Notes under the pieces: generated by a model
Told to the model about the DNA's origin: nothing
Databases searched by the model: none
The model's input: the letters and a program-made list of their open reading frames with translations, nothing else
Assembly: GCA_021822385.1 (NCBI GenBank)
Contig: JAKARC010000003.1
Coordinates: forward strand, 11,651-75,650
Length of the DNA: 64,000 nucleotides
Direction of reading: 5' to 3'
Source: Pseudomonadota bacterium
GTDB taxonomy: Bacteria > Pseudomonadota > Gammaproteobacteria > Steroidobacterales > Steroidobacteraceae
Shown: positions 19,674 through 28,807 of the stretch, piece by piece
Position numbering within the stretch: the first letter of the stretch is position 1
Layout: the number at the start of each line of letters is the position of its first letter
Translations under genes and position numbers: made by a program

Positions 19674-20138
19674 GTGCGCATCTATCGTATCGCCGATCAC
19701 CGCCATCCCATCTGGGATGGCACCGGCACCGCGGTCCTCGGTGGGCGCCGGAACAATGTCGGAAGGCCGTTGATTGACGCCTCGGCCTCGTACGCCCGCG
19801 CCATGCTCGAGGTGCTGGCGCATGCTGGCGCAGAGCAGCTCCCACGCGCGCACCGCGACGCGGCGGTCGATGTACCGGAAAGCGTGGCGATCGAGCGCCG
19901 CGCGGCCGAAGCACTGCCTGCAGGTTGGGACCTGGAGGACGGCGCCGCGGCACGAATTTTCGGCGCTCGCTGGCTCGAGGAGGGACGCACCGCGCTTCTC
20001 ATTGTGCCTTCGGTTGTCGCCCGAATCGAATGGAATGCACTCATCAATCCGCGCCATCCTGACGCGACGCAACTATAGCCATCCGCTCCGTTACCCGTGA
20101 TGTGGAACTCAAGGCTCTTTTCGACTCGCACGCAATGA
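19674..20138 (+). pseudogene. RES-domain toxin relic (premature stop)
   Basis: From a possible GTG at 19674 the frame reads RIYRIADHRHPIWDGTG, GRPLIDASASYARAMLEVLAH, RWLEEGRTALLIVPSVVARI and NALINPRHPDA, the order of a RES (NAD-degrading) toxin. A TAG at 20076-20078 interrupts it. In the same frame after the stop comes PLPVMWNSRLF, the usual RES C terminus, so the stop is a nonsense mutation rather than the natural end. GGRW-N reads GGRRNN and the usual Tyr-Ala-Ser reads Asp-Ala-Ser, further signs of decay. The antitoxin frame runs into it without a stop. It is probably inactive. Confidence 0.75.
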
Positions 20139-20415
20139 CACAGCGATCCCGTCATCCGATGCCGGTGGTCGCTATGCTTCCAAATGCAATTACACACGCC
20201 AGATTGCCGAGTCCCTACCGCAAACACGCGCCGAGACGGGGATCCGCCCGGAATTGCCAGTGCGTAGTGGCTGATGGCAATCGGCGAGACCGGCGCAGGA
20301 AATGCCTGATAGCGGGCACGGTGGCTAAGACCCAGACGAAATTGCGAGGCTCCTGCGAGCGAACCTCATCAGGGCCTGTGTCGACGGACGCATCGAAAGA
20401 CCCAATATCCGGTGT
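20139..20415. other. Non-coding stretch beyond tnpB 3' end, probable IS right end/omega-RNA region
   Basis: These 277 bases lie between the RES relic and the stop of tnpB. No gene is recognisable. In IS605 elements the region just downstream of tnpB carries the right end and the guide RNA (omega-RNA) that ends at the element boundary. A hairpin at 20346-20367 is the best structural candidate. The exact boundary cannot be set by eye. Confidence 0.4.
20346..20367 (-). repeat. Imperfect hairpin downstream of tnpB, candidate IS605 right-end structure
   Basis: The plus strand reads GAGGCTC at the left and GAACCTC at the right, around an 8-base CTGCGAGC centre. Six of seven arm pairs match. It lies about 50 bases beyond the tnpB stop in the direction of tnpB transcription, where subterminal hairpins and the omega-RNA 3' part occur in this family. 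It could be chance in a GC-rich context. Confidence 0.3.
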
Positions 20416-21612
20416 TCATGCCGCGCGCGTGATCGCATCTGGTCCTGTCTCGCATCGACTTGAGTGTCTGGCTCGACGGATGCGCCCACGCTTTTGGCTC
20501 GTTCCCGCTGACGGAGGCTCTTTCCCCAGAACCTGGGTACTCCCGGGGCTCTCGCCCCTGCACCTGAGCCCGGCGGTGAGGATGTTGCGAGCCGCATTTG
20601 CGTCCCGATCGTGGACTGCACCACAGTCCGCGCACACCCACCGCCTTACAACGAGCATGTCCAGACCTGTAGGCCCCGTGAGGGCCCCGCAGCTGCTGCA
20701 TGCGCGCGAGGTGTTTTTCTCGCTGACGACCCTGACGCTTCTGCCGGCATGCTTGCCCTTGTACTGCAGCTGCGTCCTGAGCATCCCCCAGCCGGAATCG
20801 AGCACAGACTTCGCCATCCGTGTCCTGGCCAGCTTAGGGCTGCTCACATCGCCTACGACGATGAATTCATACTGATCGACGATTCTCCTCGTGAACTTGT
20901 GAATCGCGTCCCTTCTGCGATTTGCCGCCCGGCGATGCAACCGCTTCGCCTGACGCTTGTGAGCGCGTCGCTGCGCTTGGCCGATCTTCGCCTCGATGCC
21001 TCGAAAGAACCGGCCGGACGCGAGCCGCTCGCCGGCAGAGGTCACCGCAGTGTCCTTCAGACCGAGGTCGACGCCAACGCCTTCTCGGTGCGCCGGCACG
21101 TCCTGTACCTCGATGCCAACGGGCAGGCACAACCACCAGTCCCCGACCGCGTCCTGCGCGACGCAACCGTCACGCCATTTGACCCCCTGCAGACGTTCCG
21201 CTTCGAACACCCGGATCGTCTTGCCGCAGAACCTGAGACTCCGCCCTTTGCGCTTCAGGCTCGCGGCCTTGAACGGGATCCAGCCGAGGGAGCGCCTGGC
21301 GCCGCGAGACTTGCGCCAGGACAGCCGTACGCGCTTGGCTGCTCGCCGCTTGACCGCGTACTCGCAGCAGATTCTCTGGATGGTATCCGCGCCGATGCGT
21401 TCGAAATACTCCGTGGCGCCGGCCGAGAGATTGCACAGATCGAAGCCGGAGAGGAATTTCGCGCTCGCACGTCGATTGCGATCCGCGGCATCGATGCTGG
21501 TCGCATTCGCCCAGTTCCACACCTGGTTGACCTCGACCGCGGCCGCGGCGAGCCAGGAATAGGACTCCGGCTTCACTTTCAGACGCAACGTGAGGATACC
21601 GTTCGAGGACAT
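20416..21612 (-). mobile_element. tnpB: IS200/IS605-family TnpB RNA-guided nuclease, stand-alone
   Basis: The 398-residue protein has the OrfB/TnpB layout: an N-terminal helical part, then a RuvC-like nuclease split by a zinc ribbon. RuvC-I is GVGVDLGLKDTAV (Asp182), the zinc ribbon is CSSCG (305-308) plus CADCG (327-330), and RuvC-III is HDRDANAARNIL (Asp337). The usual RuvC-II ExL motif is replaced by VVGDVSS (252-258). The only nearby acidic candidate before the zinc ribbon is Glu298 in VVSEKNTS. No Y1 transposase TnpA is present, so mobility would need one in trans. The frame is intact and looks recently active or maintained. It is inserted beside a decayed toxin-antitoxin pair between convergent core genes. 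Confidence 0.9.
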
Positions 21613-21852
21613 GATTCTATTTTATCGCCCCCTCATTATCGCCGCTCCTTTTAAATCCGACGATTACTCGGAAATGCAAACAACGAGCCTGCGGCATGAA
21701 CAGGCCCTCACTCTGCGCAGGCACTCGCGCTCCGTTCTTCTGCGCAACTCGTTGGCGGGGCGCGAAGTCCTTTTCGCTTCATTGTCTGCAGTCCGTTCTT
21801 GAATCTAGAAGCCAACTCGCGCTTGCATCGCAGGGAGTGTCGATCTATCGCC
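21613..21852. other. Intergenic between tnpB start and parC stop, no gene seen
   Basis: These 240 bases include an AT-richer leader just upstream of tnpB (around 21613-21680), likely containing its promoter and the left end of the element. The rest shows no coding signal I can support. No clear terminator with a T-run after parC was found. Confidence 0.4.
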
Positions 21853-24099
21853 CTAGGCCGGCGGCAACGCATCGAGCCGTTCGATGCTGCGCGGCCAGCC
21901 GCGCGGCAACACCAGCCCGCGCCGGGCGCGCTCACTGCGATACGCCTGCAGATCGCTCCAGGAGAGGCTGCGCTGCTTGTCGGCGGACCACACGCCGAGC
22001 GCGCCCCGCGGCGCCACCACCGTGAGCGCGACCACGCGCTCGGCGGACTTTCCCGATCCCAGATCGTACAGCTTGTTGCCTTTGCCGTGGGCCATCTCCG
22101 GCACTTCGCTCACCGCAAAGGCGAGCAGCTTGCCGGTGGAACCGACGAGCACCACGAGCGCGTCGGCGGCCGGAATCGGCACCGGCGGCAGCGCCGCCGC
22201 ACCGGCGGGAACGTTGAGCACGCGCTTGCCGGCGCGCCGATCGGTGATCAGCTCCTGGAGACGAACGGCAAAGCCGTAGCCGGCATCGCTGGCGAGCAGC
22301 CACAGGTCCTCTGGCTCGCCCATCATCACCCCCGTGAAGCGCGCGCCGTCCGGAGGATTGAGGCGTCCGGACAGTGGCTCGCCCTGGCCTCGCGCCGAGG
22401 CCAGGGTGTGCGCCGGCAGGCAATAGGTGCGGCCGGTGCTATCGATGAACACCGCCGGCTGCAAGGTGCGCCCGCGTGCCATGGCCTGAAACCCGTCCCC
22501 GCTCTTGTAGGCGAGCGTACGGGGATCGATCTCGTGTCCCTTGGCCGCGCGCACCCAGCCGCCGGTGGAGAGCACCACACTCACCGGTTCGTTGGCGATG
22601 AGCGTCGTCGCATCGATGGCCTGCGCCGCCTCACGCTCGACGATGCGTGTGCGCCGCGCATCGCCATACCGCTCGGCATCGGCGCGGATCTCGCTCGCCA
22701 CCAGACGCTGCAGCCGCGCCGGACTGGCGAGCAGCGCCTGCAGCTCGTCGCGTTCGGCCGCGAGTGTCGTCTGCTCCTGCCGGATCTTCATCTCCTCGAG
22801 TCGGGCGAGATGGCGCAGGCGCGTATTGAGAATCTCCTCGACCTGATCCTCGGCGAGATCGAAGCGCCGCATCAGCACCGGTTTCGGCTCATCCTCGTGC
22901 CGGATGATGCGGATCACCTCGTCGAGATTCAGGTAGACGATGAGCAATCCGGCGAGAATATGCAGCCGGCGGTTCACCTTCTCCAGGCGATAGGCGAGCC
23001 TGCGCCGAACCGTGGCCAGACGATATTCCACCCATTCCCGCAGGATGGCGGCGAGACCGAGCACGCGCGGACGGCCGTCAAGCCCGATGATATTGAGATT
23101 GACCCGGTAGTTGCGCTCGAGATCGGTGGTGGCAAACAGGTGATTCATGACTTCCGTCAGATCGACCCGGCTCGAGCGCGGCACCAGCACCAAACGTACC
23201 GGATGTTCGTGATCGGACTCGTCGCGCACGTCCTCGATCATGGGCAATTTCTTCGCGCGCATCTGCTCGGCGATCTGCTCCTGCACCCGGGCCGGCGAGA
23301 CCTGGTAGGGAAATGCGGTGATCACCAGGCTGCCGTCCTCGATCTGATAGGTGGCTCGAGCCTTGAATGAGCCCACTCCGGTCTCGTAGAGCGCCTTCAG
23401 ATCGGCGCGCGGGGAAACGATCTCCGCACCCGTCGGCAGGTCCGGCCCCTTGATGTGCTTCATCAGGGCGGCTGTGCTCGACTGCGGATCCTCGATCATC
23501 TGAATGCACGCGGCGGCAACCTCACGCAGGTTGTGCGGCGGAATATCCGTCGCCATGCCCACGGCGATGCCGGAGGTACCGTTGAGGAGCAGATTCGGCA
23601 ATCGCGCCGGCAGGATCACCGGCTCCTCGAGCGTACCGTCGAAGTTTGGCGTCCAATCGGCCGTGCCATGCGCGAGCTCCCCGAGCAAAACATCCGCGTA
23701 GGGCGTGAGCTTCGCTTCCGTGTAGCGCATGGCCGCAAACGACTTCGGATCGTCTTGCGAGCCCCAGTTGCCCTGACCGTCCACGATCGGATAGCGGTAG
23801 GCGAACGGCTGGGCCATCAGCACCATCGCTTCGTAGCAGGCGCTGTCACCGTGGGGATGGAACTTGCCGATGACATCACCGACCGTACGCGCGGACTTCT
23901 TGTGCTTGGAGGCCGCCGACAGCCCGAGCTCACTCATCGCATAAATGATGCGCCGCTGCACCGGCTTCAGTCCATCGCCGATGGCCGGCAGCGCCCGATC
24001 GAGAATCACGTACATCGAGTAATCGAGATACGCTTTCTCCGTGAACGCGCGCAGCGGCTGGCGCTCCACGCCCTCGAAATTCAATTCCTGCTCTTGCAT
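21853..24099 (-). CDS. parC: DNA topoisomerase IV subunit A
   Basis: ParC is the DNA-cleaving subunit of topoisomerase IV, which decatenates sister chromosomes. The 748-residue protein has the catalytic Tyr126 in [10 protein letters not shown] and the quinolone-determining loop [10 protein letters not shown], with Ser86 and Glu90 in the susceptible state. A C-terminal beta-pinwheel follows from about residue 500; it lacks the GyrA-box, which fits ParC rather than GyrA. It lies 76 bases after parE in the same direction, so the two subunits are probably one operon. Length agrees with gammaproteobacterial ParC. Confidence 0.97.
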   Translation of the reverse strand: MQEQELNFEGVERQPLRAFTEKAYLDYSMYVILDRALPAIGDGLKPVQRRIIYAMSELGLSAASKHKKSARTVGDVIGKFHPHGDSACYEAMVLMAQPFAYRYPIVDGQGNWGSQDDPKSFAAMRYTEAKLTPYADVLLGELAHGTADWTPNFDGTLEEPVILPARLPNLLLNGTSGIAVGMATDIPPHNLREVAAACIQMIEDPQSSTAALMKHIKGPDLPTGAEIVSPRADLKALYETGVGSFKARATYQIEDGSLVITAFPYQVSPARVQEQIAEQMRAKKLPMIEDVRDESDHEHPVRLVLVPRSSRVDLTEVMNHLFATTDLERNYRVNLNIIGLDGRPRVLGLAAILREWVEYRLATVRRRLAYRLEKVNRRLHILAGLLIVYLNLDEVIRIIRHEDEPKPVLMRRFDLAEDQVEEILNTRLRHLARLEEMKIRQEQTTLAAERDELQALLASPARLQRLVASEIRADAERYGDARRTRIVEREAAQAIDATTLIANEPVSVVLSTGGWVRAAKGHEIDPRTLAYKSGDGFQAMARGRTLQPAVFIDSTGRTYCLPAHTLASARGQGEPLSGRLNPPDGARFTGVMMGEPEDLWLLASDAGYGFAVRLQELITDRRAGKRVLNVPAGAAALPPVPIPAADALVVLVGSTGKLLAFAVSEVPEMAHGKGNKLYDLGSGKSAERVVALTVVAPRGALGVWSADKQRSLSWSDLQAYRSERARRGLVLPRGWPRSIERLDALPPA

Positions 24100-24175
24100 C
24101 GTGAACCTTTGAAATATGCGCGCTCTGCGCCGCTGCCGCCGGCACCGCAGCGCTGCGCCGCGCGGGTCGACCCGG

Positions 24176-26068
24176 CTACACCTGCACCTCGGCGAGGTTG
24201 CCCTTCTTCTCGAGCCATTCGCGCCGGTCCGCGGCCCGCTTCTTCGCGAGCAGCATGTCCATCAGCTGATCGGTCTCATCGCGGCCCTCCACGGTCAACT
24301 GCACCAGGCGCCGTGTGCGCGGGTCGATGGTGGTCTCGCGCAATTGCGCCGGATTCATCTCCCCGAGGCCCTTGAAGCGCGTGACCGTCGGCTGCAGCCG
24401 TGGATGGTCGGCGGCGATGCGCTGCAGCACTTGCACGCGCTCGGCGTCATCGAGAGCGTAATGGATCTGCTTGCCGGCGTCGATGCGATACAGCGGCGGC
24501 ATCGCCACGTAGATGTGGCCATGGGTCACGAGCGGGCGGAAGTGCCGCAGAAACAGCGCGCATAGGAGGGTTGCAATGTGCTGACCATCGGAGTCCGCAT
24601 CCGCAAGGATGCAGATCTTGTGATAGCGCAGTTGACTGAGGTCGTGCGCGCCGGGCTCGACGCCGAGCGCCACGCTGATGTCGTGCACCTCCTGGGAGGC
24701 GCCGATTTGACCGGGCTCGAGTTCCCAGGTGTTCAGGATCTTGCCCCGCAGCGGCATGATGGCCTGGAAATCCTTGTCACGCGCCTGCTTGGCCGAACCG
24801 CCGGCAGAATCCCCTTCCACCAGAAACAGCTCGGAGCGGCGGGGATCCTGGCTCGCGCAGTCGGCAAGCTTGCCCGGCAGGGCCGGACCGCCGGCGATGC
24901 GCTTGCGCACCACGCGTTGCTGCGCCTTGGCACGCTCCTGGGCATTGGCGATCGCGAACTCGGCAATGCGCTCGCCAGCATCGGGATGGCGATTCAGCCA
25001 CAGCGCCAGAGTGTCGCGCGCGAAGCTCTCGACCACCCCCGCCGCGTCGCGCGAGGCCAGACGCTCCTTCATCTGGCCGGCGAACTGCGGCTCGCGGATC
25101 TTCACCGACAGCACGTAACACACCCGATCCCACACATCCTCGGGCACGAGCTTGATGCCACGCGGCACTAGATTGCGAAACTCGCAGAACTCGCGCACCG
25201 CCTGTGCGACGCCGGCGCGCAGGCCGTTGACGTGTGTGCCGCCTTCGGGCGTGGGGATGAGGTTTACGTAGCTTTCCCCGATCGTGTTCTGCTCATCCGG
25301 CACCCACAGCAGCGCGCAGCTCACCGCATCACTCTGAGCGGCGCGGCTTGCGCTGATCGGCTCGCTCGGCAAACGCTCGCGCTCACCGAGTTCCTCGAGC
25401 AGGTAGGCGCCGAGATCGCCGCTGTAGAACCACTCGTCGCGCTCGCCGGTCGCCTCGTTGAGGAACGTGATGCGCAGTCCCGGACACAGCACCGCCTTCG
25501 CCTTGAGCATGTGCTTCAGCTGCGGAACGGAGAACTTGTCCGAATCGAAAAAGCGCGGATCGGGCCAGAATCGCACCGTCGTGCCGGTGTTGCGCGCGCC
25601 GACCGCACCGACGACGGCAAGCTTCGAGCTGACCTTGCCGTCGGCGAAGGTGATGGCGTATTCCTTGCCATCGCGCTTGATCGAGCATACGAGCTGCCGG
25701 GACAGCGCATTCACCACCGACACCCCGACGCCGTGCAGGCCGCCGGAGAACTGGTAGGTCTTGTCGGAGAATTTCCCGCCGGCATGCAGGCGGGTCAGGA
25801 TCAACTCGACGCCGCTCACCTTCTCCTGCGGATGAATGTCGACGGGCATGCCGCGGCCGTCATCGGCGACCTGCAGCGAGCCATCCTTGAACAGGGTGAC
25901 ATCGATCCTGTGGCAATGGCCGGCAATTGCCTCATCGACGCTGTTGTCGATCACCTCGTGCGCCAGATGGTTCGGACGCGAGGTGTGGGTATACATGCCC
26001 GGGCGGCGGCGCACGGGCTCAAGGCCGCTCAGCACTTCAATGTCGGACGCGGTATAGGACTGGCTCAT
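24176..26068 (-). CDS. parE: DNA topoisomerase IV subunit B
   Basis: ParE supplies the ATPase of topoisomerase IV. The 630-residue protein, the same length as in E. coli, has the GHKL site ([37 protein letters not shown]). It also has the TOPRIM motifs [16 protein letters not shown] and [12 protein letters not shown]. The last phrase and the absence of the long GyrB insert favour ParE over GyrB. It is directly upstream of parC. Confidence 0.97.
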   Translation of the reverse strand: MSQSYTASDIEVLSGLEPVRRRPGMYTHTSRPNHLAHEVIDNSVDEAIAGHCHRIDVTLFKDGSLQVADDGRGMPVDIHPQEKVSGVELILTRLHAGGKFSDKTYQFSGGLHGVGVSVVNALSRQLVCSIKRDGKEYAITFADGKVSSKLAVVGAVGARNTGTTVRFWPDPRFFDSDKFSVPQLKHMLKAKAVLCPGLRITFLNEATGERDEWFYSGDLGAYLLEELGERERLPSEPISASRAAQSDAVSCALLWVPDEQNTIGESYVNLIPTPEGGTHVNGLRAGVAQAVREFCEFRNLVPRGIKLVPEDVWDRVCYVLSVKIREPQFAGQMKERLASRDAAGVVESFARDTLALWLNRHPDAGERIAEFAIANAQERAKAQQRVVRKRIAGGPALPGKLADCASQDPRRSELFLVEGDSAGGSAKQARDKDFQAIMPLRGKILNTWELEPGQIGASQEVHDISVALGVEPGAHDLSQLRYHKICILADADSDGQHIATLLCALFLRHFRPLVTHGHIYVAMPPLYRIDAGKQIHYALDDAERVQVLQRIAADHPRLQPTVTRFKGLGEMNPAQLRETTIDPRTRRLVQLTVEGRDETDQLMDMLLAKKRAADRREWLEKKGNLAEVQV

Positions 26069-26182
26069 GTGCGGATTGGGGCTCTCGCGTTGCGGATCGA
26101 GGCCGCGGATATTACCCGGTTTGCCCCCCGGCGCCGCGCGCGGGCAAACCCGGCCGGCGCGCCGCGACAGAAACGAGCTGGA

Positions 26183-26767
26183 TTAATCGAGATCCGCGCG
26201 CAGCGCGGCGGTGAGCGCCGCGGGCAGCGGATTGACCCAGTGCCGATAGTGCGGGTGATCGACCCCGGCGGCCAGCGGCGCACCGGCGCGCAGCGCCGCA
26301 ATCATGGCGGCGGCGAGTTCGAATCGAATGAAATGCACCGCCGAGGTCTTCTCCGCATTTTCCCGCTCGAGATCCTCATCGGCCGTCGCATAGACCGGGC
26401 CGTGCCCGCGCACCTCGACCCAGCAGCGCCGCTCGATACCCTTCAACAGGGCAAGCTGCCGCTGGCGCTCGGCCACATCGGGATATTCAATGAGCAGCGT
26501 CGCCTTCCAGTTGTGCCCATCCGGGATCAGCGGATTGTAGGCCTCAAGTTCCGCGCGGATCTGCTCCGGCTCGAAGATCCGCTCGGCACGCAGCATCTCC
26601 TGCACCTGATACTGCATCGTCAGGCGATCCTCGAAGCACCAGGTGAGGTTCGGACCGACGGCAAGCCGACGTGCCGCCTTGTGTTCGAGCACCCGGGCCC
26701 GAAACGCGTCGCGCTCGAGCGCATAGCGCTCGAGACTGAGCAGATCCGCCGGTGTCAAAGGCTGCAT
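26183..26767 (-). CDS. DUF3501 family protein of a rubrerythrin operon
   Basis: This is a 194-residue soluble protein with no catalytic motif I can name. It starts MQPLTPADLLSLERYALER and contains VGPNLTWCFEDRLTMQYQVQEML and HNWKATLLIEYPD, which match my memory of the DUF3501 family. The ATG at 26767 follows the Fe-S oxidoreductase by 8 bases, so the two are co-transcribed with rubrerythrin. In other proteobacteria the three genes also cluster. A role in peroxide defence is inferred only from that association. Confidence 0.75.
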   Translation of the reverse strand: MQPLTPADLLSLERYALERDAFRARVLEHKAARRLAVGPNLTWCFEDRLTMQYQVQEMLRAERIFEPEQIRAELEAYNPLIPDGHNWKATLLIEYPDVAERQRQLALLKGIERRCWVEVRGHGPVYATADEDLERENAEKTSAVHFIRFELAAAMIAALRAGAPLAAGVDHPHYRHWVNPLPAALTAALRADLD

Positions 26768-26775
26768 GCTGTCCT

Positions 26776-28155
26776 CTACAGTCCGTAGGCGAAGCGCAGC
26801 AGCCGCAGCGGGTGCTCGGGCGCGGCTCCCGAGGCGAGGCCGCTTTCGATCTGGTGACCCGCCATCGGGCAATCGCTGGCATAGTGCGCGGCAGCGCTCG
26901 CGGCAACCCGGTCGATCACCGGCCGGGCGATCTTCATCGAGGCGGCGCGGAACTCCTTTTTGACCCCGTAGGTGCCATCGTGACCCGAGCAGCGCTCGAT
27001 CGGCTCGACGACCGTATCGGGCACGAGTTGCAGCACGTCCCGAGTCTTCAGTCCGATGTTCTGCACGCGCAGATGACAGGGCACGTGATAACTCACCCTG
27101 CCGAGCGACTTCTGAAAATCCGTGCGCAGGAGACCGGCACGATGACGCAGCATCAGATACTCGAACGGGTCGAAGATCCGCTTGGCGATGCGCTGGACCT
27201 CCGGCTCCTCGGGGAACATCAGCGGCAGCTCCTGCTTGAACATCAGCACGCAGGAGGGAATCGGCGCCACGATGTCATAACCGGCATCGAGGGCGGCGAT
27301 CAACTGCGGCACGTTGCGCTCCTTCAAGCGGGCAACCGCCTCCAGATCCCCGAGCTCGAGCCGCGGCATGCCGCAGCAATGCTCGGACTCGAGCAACGTC
27401 ACGGCAATGCCATTGTGTTCGAACACCACGGCGAGATCCTCATCGAGCTGCGGCTCGTTGCGGTTGCCATAGCATGTGGTGAACAGCGCCACCTTGCCGG
27501 TGGTCTGCGGGCTCGGCTGCGGCGCGGCGGCCGACACTCCAGGGGCGGCCGTCGTACCGAGCCGGCGCAGCCGCTTGCGGGCGGTGCGACTGTGGTATTC
27601 GGGTACGGGCGCGCTCGCATCGACCCCCAGCGTCCGCTCGAGCAGCGCCCGGCCAGGACCCGAGCGATTGACCGCGTTGACGATCTGCGCGACCACCGGG
27701 ATGCCGGCAATATTCCCGACGAGTTCCGTCGCCGCCAACGCGCGGTTGCGCACGCTGATGCCGTCGCTGCGCGCGCGGACGGCCTTGGCCCGCAGCATCA
27801 GGTGTGGGAAATCGATCGCCCAGGGGTGTGGTGGCACATAAGGGCACTTGGTCATGAAGCACATGTCGCACAGGTAGCAGTGATCGACCACCTGCCAGAA
27901 CACATGCCGGTCGACCTCGGCGAGCTCACCGCCCGAGGTCCCGTCAATGGCATCGAACAAGGTTGGAAACGCGTTGCACAGGCTGAAGCACCGCCGGCAC
28001 CCGTGACAAACCTCAAATACCCGCTCGAATTCGCTCTGCAGCGCACCGACATCGTAAAACTCGTCCGTGCGCCATGCGAGTGGATGGCGTGTCGGGGCCT
28101 GGGTGCCGCCTTCACGCTCCGTGCCGGGGGCCGCTGGAGGGGGATTTGAGCTCAT
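26776..28155 (-). CDS. GlpC/heterodisulfide-reductase-like Fe-S oxidoreductase
   Basis: The roughly 459-residue protein has two N-terminal [4Fe-4S] motifs, CHGCRRCFSLC and CYLCDMCFMTKCP. Two cysteine-rich (CCG-type) domains follow, seen in ESEHCCGMPRLE and in HVPCHLR with CSGHDGTYG. This is the architecture of GlpC/HdrD-type electron carriers. It lacks a flavin domain and membrane segments, so it probably passes electrons between a quinone-linked or soluble donor and a partner. Position right after rubrerythrin suggests it may reduce rubrerythrin, which is inference. The start may be the ATG at 28155 or at 28164. Confidence 0.8.
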   Translation of the reverse strand: MSSNPPPAAPGTEREGGTQAPTRHPLAWRTDEFYDVGALQSEFERVFEVCHGCRRCFSLCNAFPTLFDAIDGTSGGELAEVDRHVFWQVVDHCYLCDMCFMTKCPYVPPHPWAIDFPHLMLRAKAVRARSDGISVRNRALAATELVGNIAGIPVVAQIVNAVNRSGPGRALLERTLGVDASAPVPEYHSRTARKRLRRLGTTAAPGVSAAAPQPSPQTTGKVALFTTCYGNRNEPQLDEDLAVVFEHNGIAVTLLESEHCCGMPRLELGDLEAVARLKERNVPQLIAALDAGYDIVAPIPSCVLMFKQELPLMFPEEPEVQRIAKRIFDPFEYLMLRHRAGLLRTDFQKSLGRVSYHVPCHLRVQNIGLKTRDVLQLVPDTVVEPIERCSGHDGTYGVKKEFRAASMKIARPVIDRVAASAAAHYASDCPMAGHQIESGLASGAAPEHPLRLLRFAYGL

Positions 28156-28220
28156 GGTGATCATCCGCAAGCGCACGGGGCACGCGCCCCGTGCGCTCTG
28201 ACAGGCTCGCAGGCCTTGTA

Positions 28221-28634
28221 TTACAGGTTGTCGAGCGCCTTCTGGAACCGGTTGGCATGCGAGCGCTCGGCCTTGGCCAGCGTTTCGAACCAATCGGCGA
28301 TCTCACTGAAGCCCTCCTGCCGGGCAACCTTCGCCATGCCCGGATACATGTCGGTGTACTCGTGCGTTTCGCCGGCGATCGCGGCCTTCAGATTGAGCTT
28401 GGTGTCTCCAATCGGCAACCCCGTGGCCGGATCACCCACCGCCTCGAGATACTCGAGATGGCCGTGCGCATGTCCGGTTTCACCCTCGGCCGTGGAGCGG
28501 AACACCGCCGACACATCGTTGAAGCCTTCGACGTCGGCCTTCGCTGCAAAGTAGAGATAGCGCCGATTGGCCTGGGACTCGCCTGCGAACGCATCCTTCA
28601 GATTCTGCTCGGTCTTGCTGCCTTTGAGGCTCAT
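28221..28634 (-). CDS. Rubrerythrin (ferritin-like di-iron protein, no rubredoxin domain)
   Basis: Rubrerythrins reduce hydrogen peroxide at a di-iron site in a four-helix bundle. The 137-residue protein shows the helix motifs NLKDAFAGESQANRRYLYFA and TAEGETGHAHGHLEYLE, and then AIAGETHEYTDMYPGMA and LAKAERSHANRF. It ends without the CxxC rubredoxin domain, so it needs an external electron donor, plausibly the Fe-S protein downstream. The ATG at 28634 has a good GGAG site 7 bases upstream. A candidate promoter and inverted repeat lie just upstream. Confidence 0.93.
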   Translation of the reverse strand: MSLKGSKTEQNLKDAFAGESQANRRYLYFAAKADVEGFNDVSAVFRSTAEGETGHAHGHLEYLEAVGDPATGLPIGDTKLNLKAAIAGETHEYTDMYPGMAKVARQEGFSEIADWFETLAKAERSHANRFQKALDNL

Positions 28635-28647
28635 GGCATTCTCCAAT

Positions 28648-28662
28648 TTAGACTGGTTCTAA
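28648..28662 (-). promoter_or_regulatory. Inverted repeat upstream of rubrerythrin, candidate operator
   Basis: TTAGA and TCTAA arms are separated by 5 bases (CTGGT on the plus strand), ending 13 bases before the rubrerythrin ATG. A metal or peroxide sensor of the Fur/PerR/Irr type, or another repressor, could bind here. That is suggested by gene function only; the arms are short. Confidence 0.4.
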
Positions 28663-28673
28663 CTAGGGTTGAA

Positions 28674-28703
28674 ACTCTACGGCCGATGCTTCCACGGTGT
28701 CAA
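28674..28703 (-). promoter_or_regulatory. Candidate sigma-70 promoter for the rubrerythrin operon
   Basis: On the minus strand a perfect -35 box TTGACA (plus 28703-28698) is followed 18 bases later by TAGAGT (plus 28679-28674), a 4/6 match to TATAAT. The start of transcription would fall about at 28667, just upstream of the inverted repeat. It would place the repeat in the early transcribed region, a good spot for repression. Confidence 0.45.
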
Positions 28704-28719
28704 CCACTATTCATCACAA

Positions 28720-28747
28720 TTGACCTGTCTGGCGGGGTCTGTATATG
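28720..28747 (+). promoter_or_regulatory. Candidate promoter for xseB-dxs
   Basis: TTGACC (28720-28725) and TATATG (28742-28747) are spaced by 16 bases on the plus strand, about 60 bases before the probable xseB start. It lies back to back with the rubrerythrin promoter. Both boxes are imperfect. Confidence 0.35.
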
Positions 28748-28807
28748 GTGGTCGCACAAGGCCTTGAGCCGCGAGTCCGGCCGATGCGCGTAAGGGAGAT
28801 GTCCGAG

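Noticed and set aside
20346..20367. Hairpin after tnpB considered as a Rho-independent terminator
   Set aside because: No run of T follows on the minus strand; I kept it only as a candidate element-end structure.
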